This document shows, one piece after another, positions 31,427 through 40,899 of a stretch of DNA of 64,000 nt. Position numbers and translations under genes: made by a program. The notes under the pieces were generated by a model. That model was not told the DNA's origin and searched no databases. It saw only the letters and a list, made by a program, of their open reading frames with translations. Where the stretch lies: positions 976,001 to 1,040,000 of the forward strand of contig NZ_CP063110.1 in NCBI RefSeq assembly GCF_014931275.1, given 5' to 3'. The stretch comes from Haemophilus parainfluenzae. Its GTDB lineage: Bacteria > Pseudomonadota > Gammaproteobacteria > Enterobacterales > Pasteurellaceae. Each line of letters starts with the position of its first letter. Position 1 is the first letter of the stretch.

Positions 31427-33169
31427 ATGTGGTGGTTTAAAAAAAGCAAATTCAACGGACGTGAATACCGTGAAGAAACCTCACGAAAAATTTCGTGGGG
31501 GCATTGGTTTGCTTTTTTTAACATTATCATCTCAATTCTTATTGGTAGTCGTTATGCCTTTCTCATTGATTGGCCAGACACCTTACTCGGTAAAATTTAT
31601 TTCTTTATCAGCTTATTAGGGCATTTCAGCTTTTGTGTTTTTGCCTTGTATTTGCTAGTTATTTTCCCGCTGAGTTTCATCATCAAAAATCACCGTACTT
31701 TCCGTGGACTAACGGTGATTATCGCGACAATTTGCACCACTTTATTACTGTTTGATACGGAAGTTTTTAACCGCTTCAATATCCACCTTTCTTCTATCGT
31801 TTGGAATTTATTAGTTAATCCTGAAAAAGGGGAACTTTCACGAGATTGGCAAATTTTCTTTGCGCCAATGCCGATTATTTTGCTAATCCAAATGCTTTTT
31901 TCCCGTTGGAGTTGGGAAAAATTACGTAGTTTAGAACGTCAGAAATGGCTGAAAAAAGTAGGATTCGTGCTGACATCTACTTTTGTTGCAACACATTTAA
32001 TTTACGCTTGGGCGGATGCATTTTTATATCGTCCGATTACCATGCAACGCTCAAATTTCCCGCTTTCTTATCCAATGACTGCTCGAACCTTTTTGGAAAA
32101 ACAAGGATTTATTAATGCGGAAACATACTCTCAGCGCTTAGAGCAAGAAGGGCGTTTAGACGCATTAAAACTTGATTATCCGAAAAAAGACCTTCAGTTT
32201 GAGCAAGTTGAGAACAAACCAAATATCCTCGTGATTACCGTTTCAGGCTTACGTTATGATGCACTGACTAGTGAGAAAATGCCTAAATTGTTTGAATTTG
32301 CCACAAGCTCTACTCAATTTACGAATCATTACAGTAGCGGCAATACGAACAATGCCGGCTTAGTGGGCTTATTTTATGGACTGAATGCGAATTATACGGA
32401 CAGTATTTTGAGTAATCACACACCGTCGGTATTAATTAAAAAGCTACAAGATGAGAAATATCAATTTGTCACTTATTCGTCTACGGCATTTAAAGATAGC
32501 TTATTTAAACAAGCCTTATTCCGTAATGTGAAATTGCCTAAAGTGAAAGCCTCTTCGCCAAAAGACGCGAGAAATGGTGTTTTATCACTCTTAAAAAATG
32601 ATAAGCCTTGGTTTGCTTATGTGGATTTAGATATTATGGATAAAACGGAAGAAAATTACACCAGATCGATTGCAGATATAGACCAACAGATTGATGAAAC
32701 CTTAGCATCAGTTTCTTTAGAGAATACGATAGTCATTATTACAGCAGAACATGGTACAACCTTTAATAAACTGGATGAAAAAGATCAAGAAAACTATTTT
32801 GGTCGTGATGAAATCCAAGTGCCGTTTATTGTTTACTGGAAAGATTTACCGGTGCAAGAAGTCTCTAAATTAACGAGTCATACTGATTTGTTACCGGCAT
32901 TGATGTCATCAATCTTTAAAGTGAAAAATCCAGTTTCGGATTATGCACAAGGTCGCAATTTATTTGAGCTTAATGGCGATCCTTGGGCGTTGGCATCGAA
33001 TTTCCGTTGGAATGTCATTATTCAGCCGGATGGCACACAGTATCATATTGATCGCAAAGGAAACTATAAGAAATTTGACCGCACTTATACTGAGCAATCT
33101 TCTAGCCGCCCACCGCTCGGCTTATTCTTAGAGGTTTTCAAACAAGAGCGTTCTTTTATCAATAAATAG
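31427..33169 (+). CDS. yejM: Inner membrane LPS-regulating protein YejM (PbgA/LapC)
   Basis: 580 residues. Five membrane segments in the first 200 residues, then a periplasmic sulfatase-fold domain (NILVITVSGLRYDAL near 265 to about 545). In E. coli this essential protein senses periplasmic lipopolysaccharide and, through LapB and FtsH, sets the level of LpxC; it is not thought to act as a sulfatase. That links it to lpxD, lpxA and lpxB at 5468-9116. Uptake signal at 33078-33086. Confidence 0.9.
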   Translation: MWWFKKSKFNGREYREETSRKISWGHWFAFFNIIISILIGSRYAFLIDWPDTLLGKIYFFISLLGHFSFCVFALYLLVIFPLSFIIKNHRTFRGLTVIIATICTTLLLFDTEVFNRFNIHLSSIVWNLLVNPEKGELSRDWQIFFAPMPIILLIQMLFSRWSWEKLRSLERQKWLKKVGFVLTSTFVATHLIYAWADAFLYRPITMQRSNFPLSYPMTARTFLEKQGFINAETYSQRLEQEGRLDALKLDYPKKDLQFEQVENKPNILVITVSGLRYDALTSEKMPKLFEFATSSTQFTNHYSSGNTNNAGLVGLFYGLNANYTDSILSNHTPSVLIKKLQDEKYQFVTYSSTAFKDSLFKQALFRNVKLPKVKASSPKDARNGVLSLLKNDKPWFAYVDLDIMDKTEENYTRSIADIDQQIDETLASVSLENTIVIITAEHGTTFNKLDEKDQENYFGRDEIQVPFIVYWKDLPVQEVSKLTSHTDLLPALMSSIFKVKNPVSDYAQGRNLFELNGDPWALASNFRWNVIIQPDGTQYHIDRKGNYKKFDRTYTEQSSSRPPLGLFLEVFKQERSFINK

Positions 33170-33360
33170 ATAGCTTTTTTGTGCTTAAAATTTTATACTT
33201 TGCACCCAGTTGAAAGACTGAAAAGATGTTATTAATTAAAATCTGCGAATTTTTCATAACATTGTAAACAATTCACAATAGCTCAGATCCTTTATTGGGT
33301 TTGCTTTTCAATTAATACACTTCTCGTCTCTCTTTTCCTTTCTTTTTTGGCGGAGTTATT

Positions 33361-34353
33361 ATGAGAAATCACGTTCGTAGCTTTAAAACGTTTATTCGAG
33401 ACGAAATTATTAAAAAAGGTGGCTGGGTTAATGCCCATGCTCACGCAGATCGTGCTTTTACAATGACACCCGAAAAAATTGGCATTTACCACAACAGTAA
33501 TCTTCAACAAAAATGGGATTTAGTGGACGAAGTTAAACGCACATCCAGTGTTGATGATTATTACGCTCGTTTCTGTCAATCGATTGAGTTGATGATTTCC
33601 CAAGGGGTGACGGCATTTGGTACTTTTGTGGATATTGACCCGATTTGTGAAGACAGAGCCATCATTGCTGCACACAAAGCTCGCGAAGTCTATAAGCATG
33701 ACATTATTTTGAAATTCGCAAATCAGACCTTAAAAGGGGTCATTGAGCCAGAAGCTCGCAAATGGTTTGATATTGGCTCTGATATGGTCGATATGATTGG
33801 TGGCTTGCCTTATCGTGATGAGCTTGATTATGGTCGCGGCCTTGAAGCAATGGACATTCTGCTTGATACTGCTAAATCTCGCGGAATTATGTGTCATGTG
33901 CATGTGGATCAATTCAACTCTCCGAAAGAAAAAGAAACTGAGCAGCTTTGTGACAAAACCATCGAACATGGTATGGAAGGTCGAGTCGTGGCAATCCATG
34001 GTATTTCCATTGGTGCACATAGCAAAGAATACCGCTATAAACTTTATGAGAAAATGCGTCAGGCAAAAATGATGATGATTGCTTGTCCAATGGCGTGGAT
34101 TGATAGTAATCGCAAAGAAGATTTAATGCCTTTCCATAATGCACTGACACCGGCAGATGAAATGATTCCAGAGGGAATTACCGTGGCATTAGGTACGGAT
34201 AATATCTGTGATTACATGGTACCACTTTGCGAAGGGGATTTGTGGCAAGAGCTAAGTTTGCTTGCTGCAGGCTGTCGTTTCCCACATCTTGATGCAATGG
34301 TTGATATTGCGAGTATCAACGGACGTAAAGTGTTAGGTTTAGAGCCAGTTTAA
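33361..34353 (+). CDS. Amidohydrolase-superfamily protein, substrate unknown
   Basis: 330 residues with the metal-dependent TIM-barrel pattern: HAHAD near residues 25-29 (two metal histidines), CHVHVDQ near 179-185, AIHG near 217-220 and LGTDN near 279-283 (the catalytic Asp). The order resembles cytosine deaminase and related deaminases or chlorohydrolases. No transport or purine/pyrimidine gene is adjacent, so the substrate cannot be assigned. GGCGGAGTTATT precedes the ATG. It lacks uptake signals internally but ends in a hairpin containing one. Confidence 0.75.
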   Translation: MRNHVRSFKTFIRDEIIKKGGWVNAHAHADRAFTMTPEKIGIYHNSNLQQKWDLVDEVKRTSSVDDYYARFCQSIELMISQGVTAFGTFVDIDPICEDRAIIAAHKAREVYKHDIILKFANQTLKGVIEPEARKWFDIGSDMVDMIGGLPYRDELDYGRGLEAMDILLDTAKSRGIMCHVHVDQFNSPKEKETEQLCDKTIEHGMEGRVVAIHGISIGAHSKEYRYKLYEKMRQAKMMMIACPMAWIDSNRKEDLMPFHNALTPADEMIPEGITVALGTDNICDYMVPLCEGDLWQELSLLAAGCRFPHLDAMVDIASINGRKVLGLEPV

Positions 34354-34369
34354 TCCAAAAGTTAGATAG

Positions 34370-34408
34370 AAGTGCGGTCATAAAACGAAACGTTTTGTGG
34401 CCGTTTTT
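34370..34408 (+). terminator. Terminator after the amidohydrolase gene
   Basis: CGGTCATAAAACG (34375-34387) pairs with CGTTTTGTGGCCG (34391-34403), 13 pairs with G-U wobbles and a three-base loop, then TTTTTAT. It starts within a perfect uptake signal (34370-34378). Confidence 0.85.
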
Positions 34409-34471
34409 ATTTATAAGATAAAACAGAACTAATGCTAATTTGACTGATTTTAAAACGGACTTTAAGAAAAG

Positions 34472-34547
34472 TGGTGGGCGATACCGGTCTCGAACCAGTG
34501 ACCCCCTCCTTGTAAGGGAGGTGCTCTCCCAACTGAGCTAATCGCCC
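34472..34547 (-). tRNA. tRNA-Val (anticodon TAC), copy 4 in transcription order
   Basis: 76 bases including encoded CCA. The acceptor stem is GGGCGAT/ATCGCCC, the anticodon stem-loop CTCCCTTACAAGGAG and the T-arm contains GGTTCGAGACC. Identical to the other three copies. Confidence 0.98.
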
Positions 34548-34594
34548 GATGCACCTGAAAAGGTATTCGGATTTATTTAAACACTAAAATTAAG

Positions 34595-34670
34595 TGGTGG
34601 GCGATACCGGTCTCGAACCAGTGACCCCCTCCTTGTAAGGGAGGTGCTCTCCCAACTGAGCTAATCGCCC
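34595..34670 (-). tRNA. tRNA-Val (anticodon TAC), copy 3
   Basis: Same 76-base sequence as its neighbours, CCA encoded; 47 bases from copy 4. Confidence 0.98.
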
Positions 34671-34729
34671 ACATAAGAAAAGCGTTTAAATAATGGGAAA
34701 GTTTGAGCGGAAAGAACACTTTAGAAAAG

Positions 34730-34805
34730 TGGTGGGCGATACCGGTCTCGAACCAGTGACCCCCTCCTTGTAAGGGAGGTGCTCTCCCAACTGAGCTAAT
34801 CGCCC
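34730..34805 (-). tRNA. tRNA-Val (anticodon TAC), copy 2
   Basis: Same 76-base sequence, CCA encoded; 59 bases from copy 3. Confidence 0.98.
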
Positions 34806-34849
34806 GCTTGGTCAAACTTTTACAACATTAAAGTTTACTTTGGAAAAAG

Positions 34850-34925
34850 TGGTGGGCGATACCGGTCTCGAACCAGTGACCCCCTCCTTGTAAGGGAGGT
34901 GCTCTCCCAACTGAGCTAATCGCCC
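34850..34925 (-). tRNA. tRNA-Val (anticodon TAC), copy 1
   Basis: Same 76-base sequence, CCA encoded; first in the transcript, 44 bases before copy 2. Confidence 0.98.
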
Positions 34926-34943
34926 TTAATGTTGTGGATTGGC

Positions 34944-34971
34944 ATTATAAGTATAATGAGATTTCAGTCAA
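34944..34971 (-). promoter_or_regulatory. Promoter of the tRNA-Val cluster
   Basis: Minus strand: TTGACT (34966-34971), 16-base spacer, TATAAT (34944-34949), followed by GCC in the discriminator, a feature of stable-RNA promoters. Confidence 0.8.
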
Positions 34972-35097
34972 TATATTTTTATGAAAAAGCGTCTAGTTGT
35001 TGCAAAAATAGGCATAAAATCAGATTTTTTATTTAGAAGTCACGCAAGTCGTAGTAAAATAAAGGTAATTTTTGTAAATGAATAGGTTATTAAGAAA

Positions 35098-36540
35098 ATG
35101 AAAATTGATCCTCCTTTTGAATTAGATCCGAATGTCAAAGTACGTACGCGTTTTGCCCCAAGCCCGACAGGTTATTTGCACGTGGGCGGTGCACGTACAG
35201 CCCTTTATTCTTGGTTATTTGCAAAACATAACAACGGTGAATTTGTATTACGTATTGAAGATACCGATTTAGAGCGTTCTACACCGGAAGCAACAGCGGC
35301 AATCATTGAAGGGATGGAGTGGTTAAACCTTGCTTGGGAGCATGGTCCTTATTATCAAACCAAACGCTTTGATCGTTACAATCAAGTGATTGATGAAATG
35401 ATTGAACAAGGCTTGGCTTATCGTTGCTATTGCTCTAAAGAGCGCCTTGAAGAATTACGTCATACACAAGAGCAAAACAAAGAAAAACCACGTTATGACC
35501 GTCATTGTTTACATGATCACAATCATGCAGCCGATGAGCCACATGTTGTGCGTTTTAAAAATCCAACAGAAGGTTCAGTCGTATTTGATGATGCGGTGCG
35601 TGGTCGCATTGAAATCAGCAACAGTGAATTAGATGATTTAATTATTCGTCGTACCGATGGTTCACCAACCTACAACTTCTGTGTGGTAGTGGATGACTGG
35701 GATATGGGCATTACTCATGTTGTGCGTGGTGAAGACCATATTAACAACACCCCGCGTCAAATTAATATCTTAAAAGCGTTAGGCGCACCAATTCCAGTAT
35801 ATGCGCACGTTTCCATGATTAATGGTGATGATGGCCAAAAACTCTCAAAACGTCATGGTGCGGTAAGTGTGATGCAATATCGTGATGACGGTTATTTACC
35901 AGAAGCCTTAATCAATTATCTTGTTCGTTTAGGTTGGGGCCATGGTGACCAAGAGATCTTTACACGTGAAGAAATGATTAAATTCTTCGAATTAGATCAC
36001 GTGAGTAAATCTGCAAGTGCATTTAACACAGAAAAATTATTGTGGTTAAATCACCACTATATTCGTGAATTACCACCTGAATATGTGGCAAAACACCTTG
36101 CATGGCACTATAAAGATCAAGGTATTGATACATCAAATGGCCCAGCATTAACTGAAATCGTGACGATGCTTGCAGAACGTTGTAAAACCTTAAAAGAAAT
36201 GGCATCAGCAAGCCGTTATTTCTTCGAAGAGTTTGAAAGTTTTGATGAAGCAGCGGTGAAGAAACACTTTAAAGTAGCGGCGATTGAACCACTTGAAAAA
36301 GTAAAAGAAAAATTGACCGCACTTTCTAGCTGGGATTTACATTCTACGCATGAAGCGATTGAACAAACCGCGGCTGAATTAGAAGTGGGTATGGGTAAAG
36401 TCGGGATGCCATTACGCGTAGCTGTAACAGGCTCAGGTCAATCACCTTCTATGGATGTGACATTAGTGGGTATCGGTCGTGAACGTGTGTTAGCGCGTAT
36501 CCAACGTGCCATTGATTTTATTAAATCTCAAAACGCTTAA
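35098..36540 (+). CDS. gltX: Glutamyl-tRNA synthetase
   Basis: 480 residues. Class I signatures [16 protein letters not shown] (HIGH equivalent, near residue 20) and KLSKRHG (KMSKS equivalent, near 245). A zinc-type Cys/His cluster is CYCSKERLE with CLHDH. It charges tRNA-Glu. The ATG at 35098 has only a weak ribosome site; the eleven-residue leader before [11 protein letters not shown] is slightly long but acceptable. Uptake signal at 36316-36324. It lies between the tRNA-Val cluster and tRNA-Ala. Confidence 0.97.
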   Translation: MKIDPPFELDPNVKVRTRFAPSPTGYLHVGGARTALYSWLFAKHNNGEFVLRIEDTDLERSTPEATAAIIEGMEWLNLAWEHGPYYQTKRFDRYNQVIDEMIEQGLAYRCYCSKERLEELRHTQEQNKEKPRYDRHCLHDHNHAADEPHVVRFKNPTEGSVVFDDAVRGRIEISNSELDDLIIRRTDGSPTYNFCVVVDDWDMGITHVVRGEDHINNTPRQINILKALGAPIPVYAHVSMINGDDGQKLSKRHGAVSVMQYRDDGYLPEALINYLVRLGWGHGDQEIFTREEMIKFFELDHVSKSASAFNTEKLLWLNHHYIRELPPEYVAKHLAWHYKDQGIDTSNGPALTEIVTMLAERCKTLKEMASASRYFFEEFESFDEAAVKKHFKVAAIEPLEKVKEKLTALSSWDLHSTHEAIEQTAAELEVGMGKVGMPLRVAVTGSGQSPSMDVTLVGIGRERVLARIQRAIDFIKSQNA

Positions 36541-36577
36541 TATTTAGGCTGATAAGCGAGATTTGATTATTTCAATA

Positions 36578-36606
36578 TTGACAGTTTATCAGCCGAAATT
36601 TATCAT
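36578..36606 (+). promoter_or_regulatory. Promoter of tRNA-Ala
   Basis: Perfect -35 TTGACA (36578-36583), 17-base spacer, -10 TATCAT (36601-36606), giving a start about 11 bases before the mature tRNA. The spacer and upstream DNA contain an inverted repeat (36547-36555 with 36586-36594). Confidence 0.8.
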
Positions 36607-36619
36607 AGCTTGCGTTATT

Positions 36620-36696
<77 letters not shown>

Positions 36697-36703
36697 AATT
36701 TAA

Positions 36704-36738
36704 AACCTTGAAACTTAAAGTGAGTTTCAAGGTTTTTT
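36704..36738. terminator. Terminator after tRNA-Ala
   Basis: AACCTTGAAACT and AGTTTCAAGGTT pair (12 bp) around seven bases, followed by TTTTCTTT. It can also serve mtgA on the other strand less well. Confidence 0.9.
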
Positions 36739-36751
36739 CTTTATGGCAAAT

Positions 36752-37498
36752 CTACATTTCTTTTAGGTAATTTAAGCCTAATCCATTCATTTGTCGCATA
36801 ATCCAACTTTGTTTTTTACGAACTAACGCACTAGGCTTATTCACTTTATAGATGATAGGGTTTGGTAAAACCGCTGCGAGTAATGCCGCTTCTGATTGAG
36901 TTAAATTCTTCGCTGATTTTTTGAAGTAATAGCGACTAGCCGCTTCTACACCAAAGATGCCATTACCAAATTCTGCGATGTTCAAATACACTTCTAAAAT
37001 GCGTTCTTTGGACCAAAAGATTTCCATTAATGCCGTTGTGGGAACTTCTAATCCTTTGCGAAACCAACTTTGTCCATGCCAGAGAACGAGGTTTTTTGCT
37101 GTTTGTTGAGAAATCGTTGAAGCGCCTCGGGTTCGGCGAGATTTTTCATTAAATTTAAAGGCCTTTTGAATCGCCTCAAAATCAAAGCCCCAGTGGTTGG
37201 GAAATTTTTGATCTTCAGCGGCAATCACCGCAAGCTGCATATTTGGTGAGATTTCATCAAGGCTCACCCAATCGTATTTGATTGAATAGCTGAAATCCAA
37301 CTGTAATAAGTGCCCGATTTTTTGCTGTGCCATATAGGCAGAGAAGGGAACAGGGATAAAGCGGAAGCAAATGAAAAATGCCAGGATTGCGAGAGAAAAA
37401 CACCACGCAACCCGCTGCCAATTTTTTTTCCACCAAGATGGGCGAAAAAGATGTAAAAGTGCGGTCAGAATTCGCTTAGTTTTTTGCAGCTTGCTCAT
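36752..37498 (-). CDS. mtgA: Monofunctional peptidoglycan glycosyltransferase
   Basis: 248 residues: a short cytoplasmic tail, one membrane helix (about 30-50) and the glycosyltransferase family 51 domain. The catalytic glutamate is in [36 protein letters not shown] and [15 protein letters not shown] are conserved motifs. It polymerises lipid II into glycan strands on the outer face of the inner membrane. Its start lies 23 bases inside the end of trpR, suggesting translational coupling. Uptake signal at 37457-37465. Confidence 0.95.
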   Translation of the reverse strand: MSKLQKTKRILTALLHLFRPSWWKKNWQRVAWCFSLAILAFFICFRFIPVPFSAYMAQQKIGHLLQLDFSYSIKYDWVSLDEISPNMQLAVIAAEDQKFPNHWGFDFEAIQKAFKFNEKSRRTRGASTISQQTAKNLVLWHGQSWFRKGLEVPTTALMEIFWSKERILEVYLNIAEFGNGIFGVEAASRYYFKKSAKNLTQSEAALLAAVLPNPIIYKVNKPSALVRKKQSWIMRQMNGLGLNYLKEM

Positions 37499-37784
37499 CG
37501 AGTTGGCTTTTCACCCAGTTTATAAAATCTGGATCCATTGTTTTGAGCATATTAGAACCACGAGTAATGGTTGCCGCACTGGTATTGAGATTTTGTTGAA
37601 TCTCTCGTTGTGAGAGATTTTTATCCAATAACTGCGCCACGATTTGTAAACGTAAACCCACTGCATCACGCTCATCTGGCGTGAGCAGAAGCGTTAATAA
37701 ATCTTGTGCTTTCCCTTGTTCAAACGCGGCTTGCAAGGTCGCGAGGAAAGCATTCCATTGTTCTAAATTGCGACTAATATACAT
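37476..37784 (-). CDS. trpR: Trp operon repressor
   Basis: 102 residues, all-helical. The helix-turn-helix is [24 protein letters not shown] (about 57-80), with the tryptophan-pocket residues of the TrpR family around it. With tryptophan bound it represses trp and related genes. It follows slt on the same strand and overlaps mtgA, the slt-trpR-mtgA order known in Haemophilus. A TrpR-like palindrome lies just upstream of its start, suggesting autoregulation. Confidence 0.94.
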   Translation of the reverse strand: MYISRNLEQWNAFLATLQAAFEQGKAQDLLTLLLTPDERDAVGLRLQIVAQLLDKNLSQREIQQNLNTSAATITRGSNMLKTMDPDFINWVKSQLDEQAAKN

Positions 37785-37806
37785 ATCAACAATCCTATAC
37801 TATTAA

Positions 37807-37821
37807 ACTAGTGCGACTAGT
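37807..37821. promoter_or_regulatory. Candidate TrpR operator at the slt stop / trpR leader
   Basis: ACTAGT-GCG-ACTAGT is a near-perfect palindrome centred 30 bases before trpR and overlapping the slt stop codon. E. coli trp operator has ACTAGT-TA-ACTAGT, one base shorter between the half-sites, so binding by TrpR is plausible but not certain. Confidence 0.45.
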
Positions 37822-40054
37822 ATAGCCGATCGTATTCCTCTTTGCTAAAGGTTTGTAATTTTTCTTTGTCTTGTAGGTGTTGATAGTAAAAATCGTAAGT
37901 TAATACGTTTTGAACATAACCTCGCGTTTCAAAGAACGGAATAGAGGCAATAAATTCATCCATGGCCAATTTGCCATTGGCTCTCGCAAGCCATTTTTCT
38001 ACACGGCTTGCTCCCGCATTATAGGCGGAGGCGATCAAAATGCGGTTATTAGGGTATTTAGCATTTAACTCATTTAAGTGAGCCGTACCGAGTAAAATAT
38101 TATTAAGCGGTTTGAATAAATCTAACTCTCCATTATAAGGAAGTTGCTGATTTTCTGCCGTTTTTTGCGCGGTACTTGGTAATAGCTGCATTAATCCTCG
38201 CGCATTTGCGGAAGATTGTGCCATTGGATTCCAAGCACTTTCTTGGCGAGCAATTGCCATCGCAAAAGTTTTGGTTACACGATTATCCACAATCGCTTGA
38301 GGTTCCGTTTCGCTGAGATTCACATTACTGAGAGCAATATCAAAATATTGACTATAAGCATTTGGTAAACGTAATCCGATATAATCCCATGCTTTCGCAA
38401 TAATCGACCCATCCACACCTAATTCAAACCAATTTTGTTCATTCGCATATTGGCTTAAAGCAATCTGTAGTTGTTCTTCTTGCGATAATTTTTCTAACAG
38501 AAAACGCCAACGTTGTTTGGCAGCGCCTAATCGATCTAATTGACGTAATTCAGCAATTTCTGCGAGCTCTGGTTGAAATTTTTTATATTCATGTGCCCAG
38601 TAGGGATCGGAAATACTCCGCGCGACATATAATTCTGCTTGACCGAAATCATATCCTGCGCCACGATTTTCAGGATATAATTTTGCTGTCGCTAACATTG
38701 GGTAGAATCCGCGTTCGTTGCTTAATTCAGAGAATATTTCTTTGGCTTTTGTGACATTCTCTTTTTCGAGTGCTTTCCCCATCCAATAACGCCATTCTTG
38801 TTTTTGCTTCGCTTCATTGGAAAGGGCATTCAACCAACCTAATAAATCCGTTTTTTGCCAAATAGCCGTACGCAAACGACGTTCAATGAGGTTATCGGCA
38901 TTCAGTTTTAGGATTTCTTGATCGCGCCATTGCACAAAGTTGGGGCTTTCGTTATCAAAGAAACGGCTAATAAAGGCGATTTTCCAATCACGTAATTCAG
39001 TTTCGTTTAATTGCCAAGTCTTCGCCCATTGCTCGTAAGGGGTGAAGGTTGGCTCATCCATATTTTCCGGAATGGTTCGCAAATAACGAGTAAAACCTAG
39101 CACTACGGCAAATTTATGGATAATTTTATTCGTATTACCATCAATTAATGGCAATGACTCAGCGAGTGTTTTCAAATTAGCTGGATTTTTTAAGAGATCC
39201 AAATAAAGAGCCAAATCGATATTTACCTGAGCATTTTCTTTCGCACCATCAACTTTTTCTAATTCTTTAGCGAGTATTTCGAGACCTTTCGCATCATTTT
39301 TACCAAAGAGCATTTCCGCTTTTTGATAGATCTTCTCTTCAGTCCGTCCACCTTGTGAATACCAAGCCGCCCACAGCTGAGCATCATTCGGAAGTTCAGC
39401 ATTGTTGAGCCAAAGCTGTTCATATTCAGACAAAATAGCCGATTTATTCTTGTCGTTTGATTGGTTTTCTGCCGTTTGACTAGTATTGGATGCTTCTATT
39501 TGATATTTAGCCGTAAGTACAGCAATTTGTCTTTCCAAATTATTTGGCGTGAGTTTGGCAAGTGCTTGAGTATCTTCAGCATTGATTAACAACGTAAAAA
39601 TACTTTGTTCTAATTTTCCACGTAGAAAATGAGAGGAATGTTGCTGAATAAATTGTTCAATGTCTGTTCTCAATGCATTCACTTCTTCACGAGGCGTATC
39701 GCGATTAACGGTTTTTACACGCGCATCTAAATAAGCCGCCATAGCATCAGTTTGCAATGGATAACCTTTTAAAGAATCAATAAGCCCAAGAAATAATTTG
39801 GCATTATTAGAAACATGATTATTTTTGACCGCACTTTTTAGGAGCGACTCTAATTGCAGAAAAGTCGCGCGTTGTTCAATCAACTTTAATTCATGAGCGT
39901 GCTGTTGCTGTGCCCATTTGGCTTGTTCTTCTGCAAGGTTAATTTGTGGCACCGTTTCATTTTTGCTTTTATGGGCATGCTGATTAGCCAAAGCTGAGCC
40001 TGAAAGTGCGGTTAAAATTAATAACGAAATTGTCGTGTGTTTAAGTGCTCGCAT
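37817..40054 (-). CDS. slt: Soluble lytic murein transglycosylase
   Basis: 745 residues from the ATG at 40054 (MRALKHTTISLLILTALSG), which gives a proper signal peptide cleaved near ALA-NQ and has a GGA site seven bases before; an in-frame ATG at 40066 is alternative. A long helical superhelix domain precedes the lysozyme-like domain with catalytic Glu in IARQESAWNP, then ARGLMQLLPSTA and ASAYNAG. It cleaves glycan strands in the periplasm with 1,6-anhydro ends. Uptake signals at 39828-39836 and 40004-40012. Confidence 0.95.
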   Translation of the reverse strand: MRALKHTTISLLILTALSGSALANQHAHKSKNETVPQINLAEEQAKWAQQQHAHELKLIEQRATFLQLESLLKSAVKNNHVSNNAKLFLGLIDSLKGYPLQTDAMAAYLDARVKTVNRDTPREEVNALRTDIEQFIQQHSSHFLRGKLEQSIFTLLINAEDTQALAKLTPNNLERQIAVLTAKYQIEASNTSQTAENQSNDKNKSAILSEYEQLWLNNAELPNDAQLWAAWYSQGGRTEEKIYQKAEMLFGKNDAKGLEILAKELEKVDGAKENAQVNIDLALYLDLLKNPANLKTLAESLPLIDGNTNKIIHKFAVVLGFTRYLRTIPENMDEPTFTPYEQWAKTWQLNETELRDWKIAFISRFFDNESPNFVQWRDQEILKLNADNLIERRLRTAIWQKTDLLGWLNALSNEAKQKQEWRYWMGKALEKENVTKAKEIFSELSNERGFYPMLATAKLYPENRGAGYDFGQAELYVARSISDPYWAHEYKKFQPELAEIAELRQLDRLGAAKQRWRFLLEKLSQEEQLQIALSQYANEQNWFELGVDGSIIAKAWDYIGLRLPNAYSQYFDIALSNVNLSETEPQAIVDNRVTKTFAMAIARQESAWNPMAQSSANARGLMQLLPSTAQKTAENQQLPYNGELDLFKPLNNILLGTAHLNELNAKYPNNRILIASAYNAGASRVEKWLARANGKLAMDEFIASIPFFETRGYVQNVLTYDFYYQHLQDKEKLQTFSKEEYDRLY

Positions 40055-40074
40055 AGGAGATTCCATATAAAGAG

Positions 40075-40100
40075 AAAGACGGATATTTAGATCCGTCTTT
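40075..40100 (-). terminator. Terminator after yciI
   Basis: AAAGACGGAT and ATCCGTCTTT pair (10 bp) around six bases; on the minus strand CTCTTTATAT follows. It sits 20 bases before the slt start. Confidence 0.7.
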
Positions 40101-40120
40101 GAGTGTAGAGTTCGTTTTAT

Positions 40121-40417
40121 TTAGAAAACTTTTTTGAATGGCTTCACAATTACATCACCATAAACGCCCGCTTCTACGTAAGGATCTTGTGCTGCCCAGT
40201 CTTTTGCTGCAGACAGGCTTTCGAATTGAGCAATCACTGTCGAGCCAGTAAAGCCAGCTTCGCCTGGATTTTCATCATCAATGGCAGGGTTGGGGCCCGC
40301 TGTTAATAAGCGTCCTTCTGCTTGTAATTGTTTTAAACGAGCAAGATGTTGTTCACGTACAGCAAGACGTTTTTCTAAGGTGCCGGGAATGTCTTGGGCA
40401 AAAATTACATAGTACAT
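40121..40417 (-). CDS. yciI: YciI-family protein
   Basis: 98 residues from the ATG at 40417 ([18 protein letters not shown]); six residues of a longer frame are rejected because AGGAGA sits just before this ATG. A ferredoxin-like fold with a conserved His-Asp pair (REQHLARL and [13 protein letters not shown]). The H. influenzae homologue HI0828 has been crystallised with zinc at the putative active site, but its reaction is unknown. It overlaps nothing but lies 11 bases after yciA, in a yciC-yciB-yciA-yciI unit. Confidence 0.88.
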   Translation of the reverse strand: MYYVIFAQDIPGTLEKRLAVREQHLARLKQLQAEGRLLTAGPNPAIDDENPGEAGFTGSTVIAQFESLSAAKDWAAQDPYVEAGVYGDVIVKPFKKVF

Positions 40418-40428
40418 AGCTTCTCCTA

Positions 40429-40899
40429 TTAGCAACTTAAGTGCAATTCTTCAATCGTTTTTAAGGCTTGTTCTAATTCATGGTTGCCTTCACGTGGGAT
40501 GCTGCGAGATTTTCCGTCAGCATCCACTGCAACGAAGGTAAATACCGCATCGGTGACACAATAGCGTTCACCAATGGGTTCGCTAGAGACTTTTTTTACC
40601 CAGACTTCTACTTTAATTTTAATAGAAGAACGACCCACTTTAAGACATTGTCCGTAGCAGCAAACCACATCCCCTACCGAGATAGGCTTAATGAAGTTCA
40701 TACTTTCAACTGCAACGGTGACGACACGGCCGTGGGCAATTTCTTTCGCTAAAATTGCGCCGCCCATATCCATTTGTGACATAATCCAGCCACCAAAAAT
40801 ATCGCCGTTCGCATTGGTGTCTGAAGGCATCGCTAGGGTGCGTAGTAATAATACGCCTTTAGATTGACGACCGTTTTTATCAGTAAGATTTGTAACCAT
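40429..40899 (-). CDS. yciA: Acyl-CoA thioesterase YciA
   Basis: 156 residues, a hot-dog thioesterase. The active-site region [14 protein letters not shown] (about 32-45, with the catalytic Asp at residue 45) is intact. The H. influenzae homologue HI0827 hydrolyses a broad range of acyl-CoA and is inhibited by free CoA. It shares one base with yciB (stop/start overlap), so it is translationally coupled. Cytoplasmic hexamer by homology. Confidence 0.95.
   Translation of the reverse strand: MVTNLTDKNGRQSKGVLLLRTLAMPSDTNANGDIFGGWIMSQMDMGGAILAKEIAHGRVVTVAVESMNFIKPISVGDVVCCYGQCLKVGRSSIKIKVEVWVKKVSSEPIGERYCVTDAVFTFVAVDADGKSRSIPREGNHELEQALKTIEELHLSC

Noticed and set aside
33262..33282. CRP-like TGTAAACAATTCACA before the amidohydrolase
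   Set aside because: The half-sites are separated by five bases instead of six and one arm has a mismatch.
34573..34815. 80-codon open frame across the tRNA-Val genes
   Set aside because: It is a by-product of repeated tRNA sequence; the duplicated AISSVGRAPPLQGGGH reading is a known tRNA artefact.
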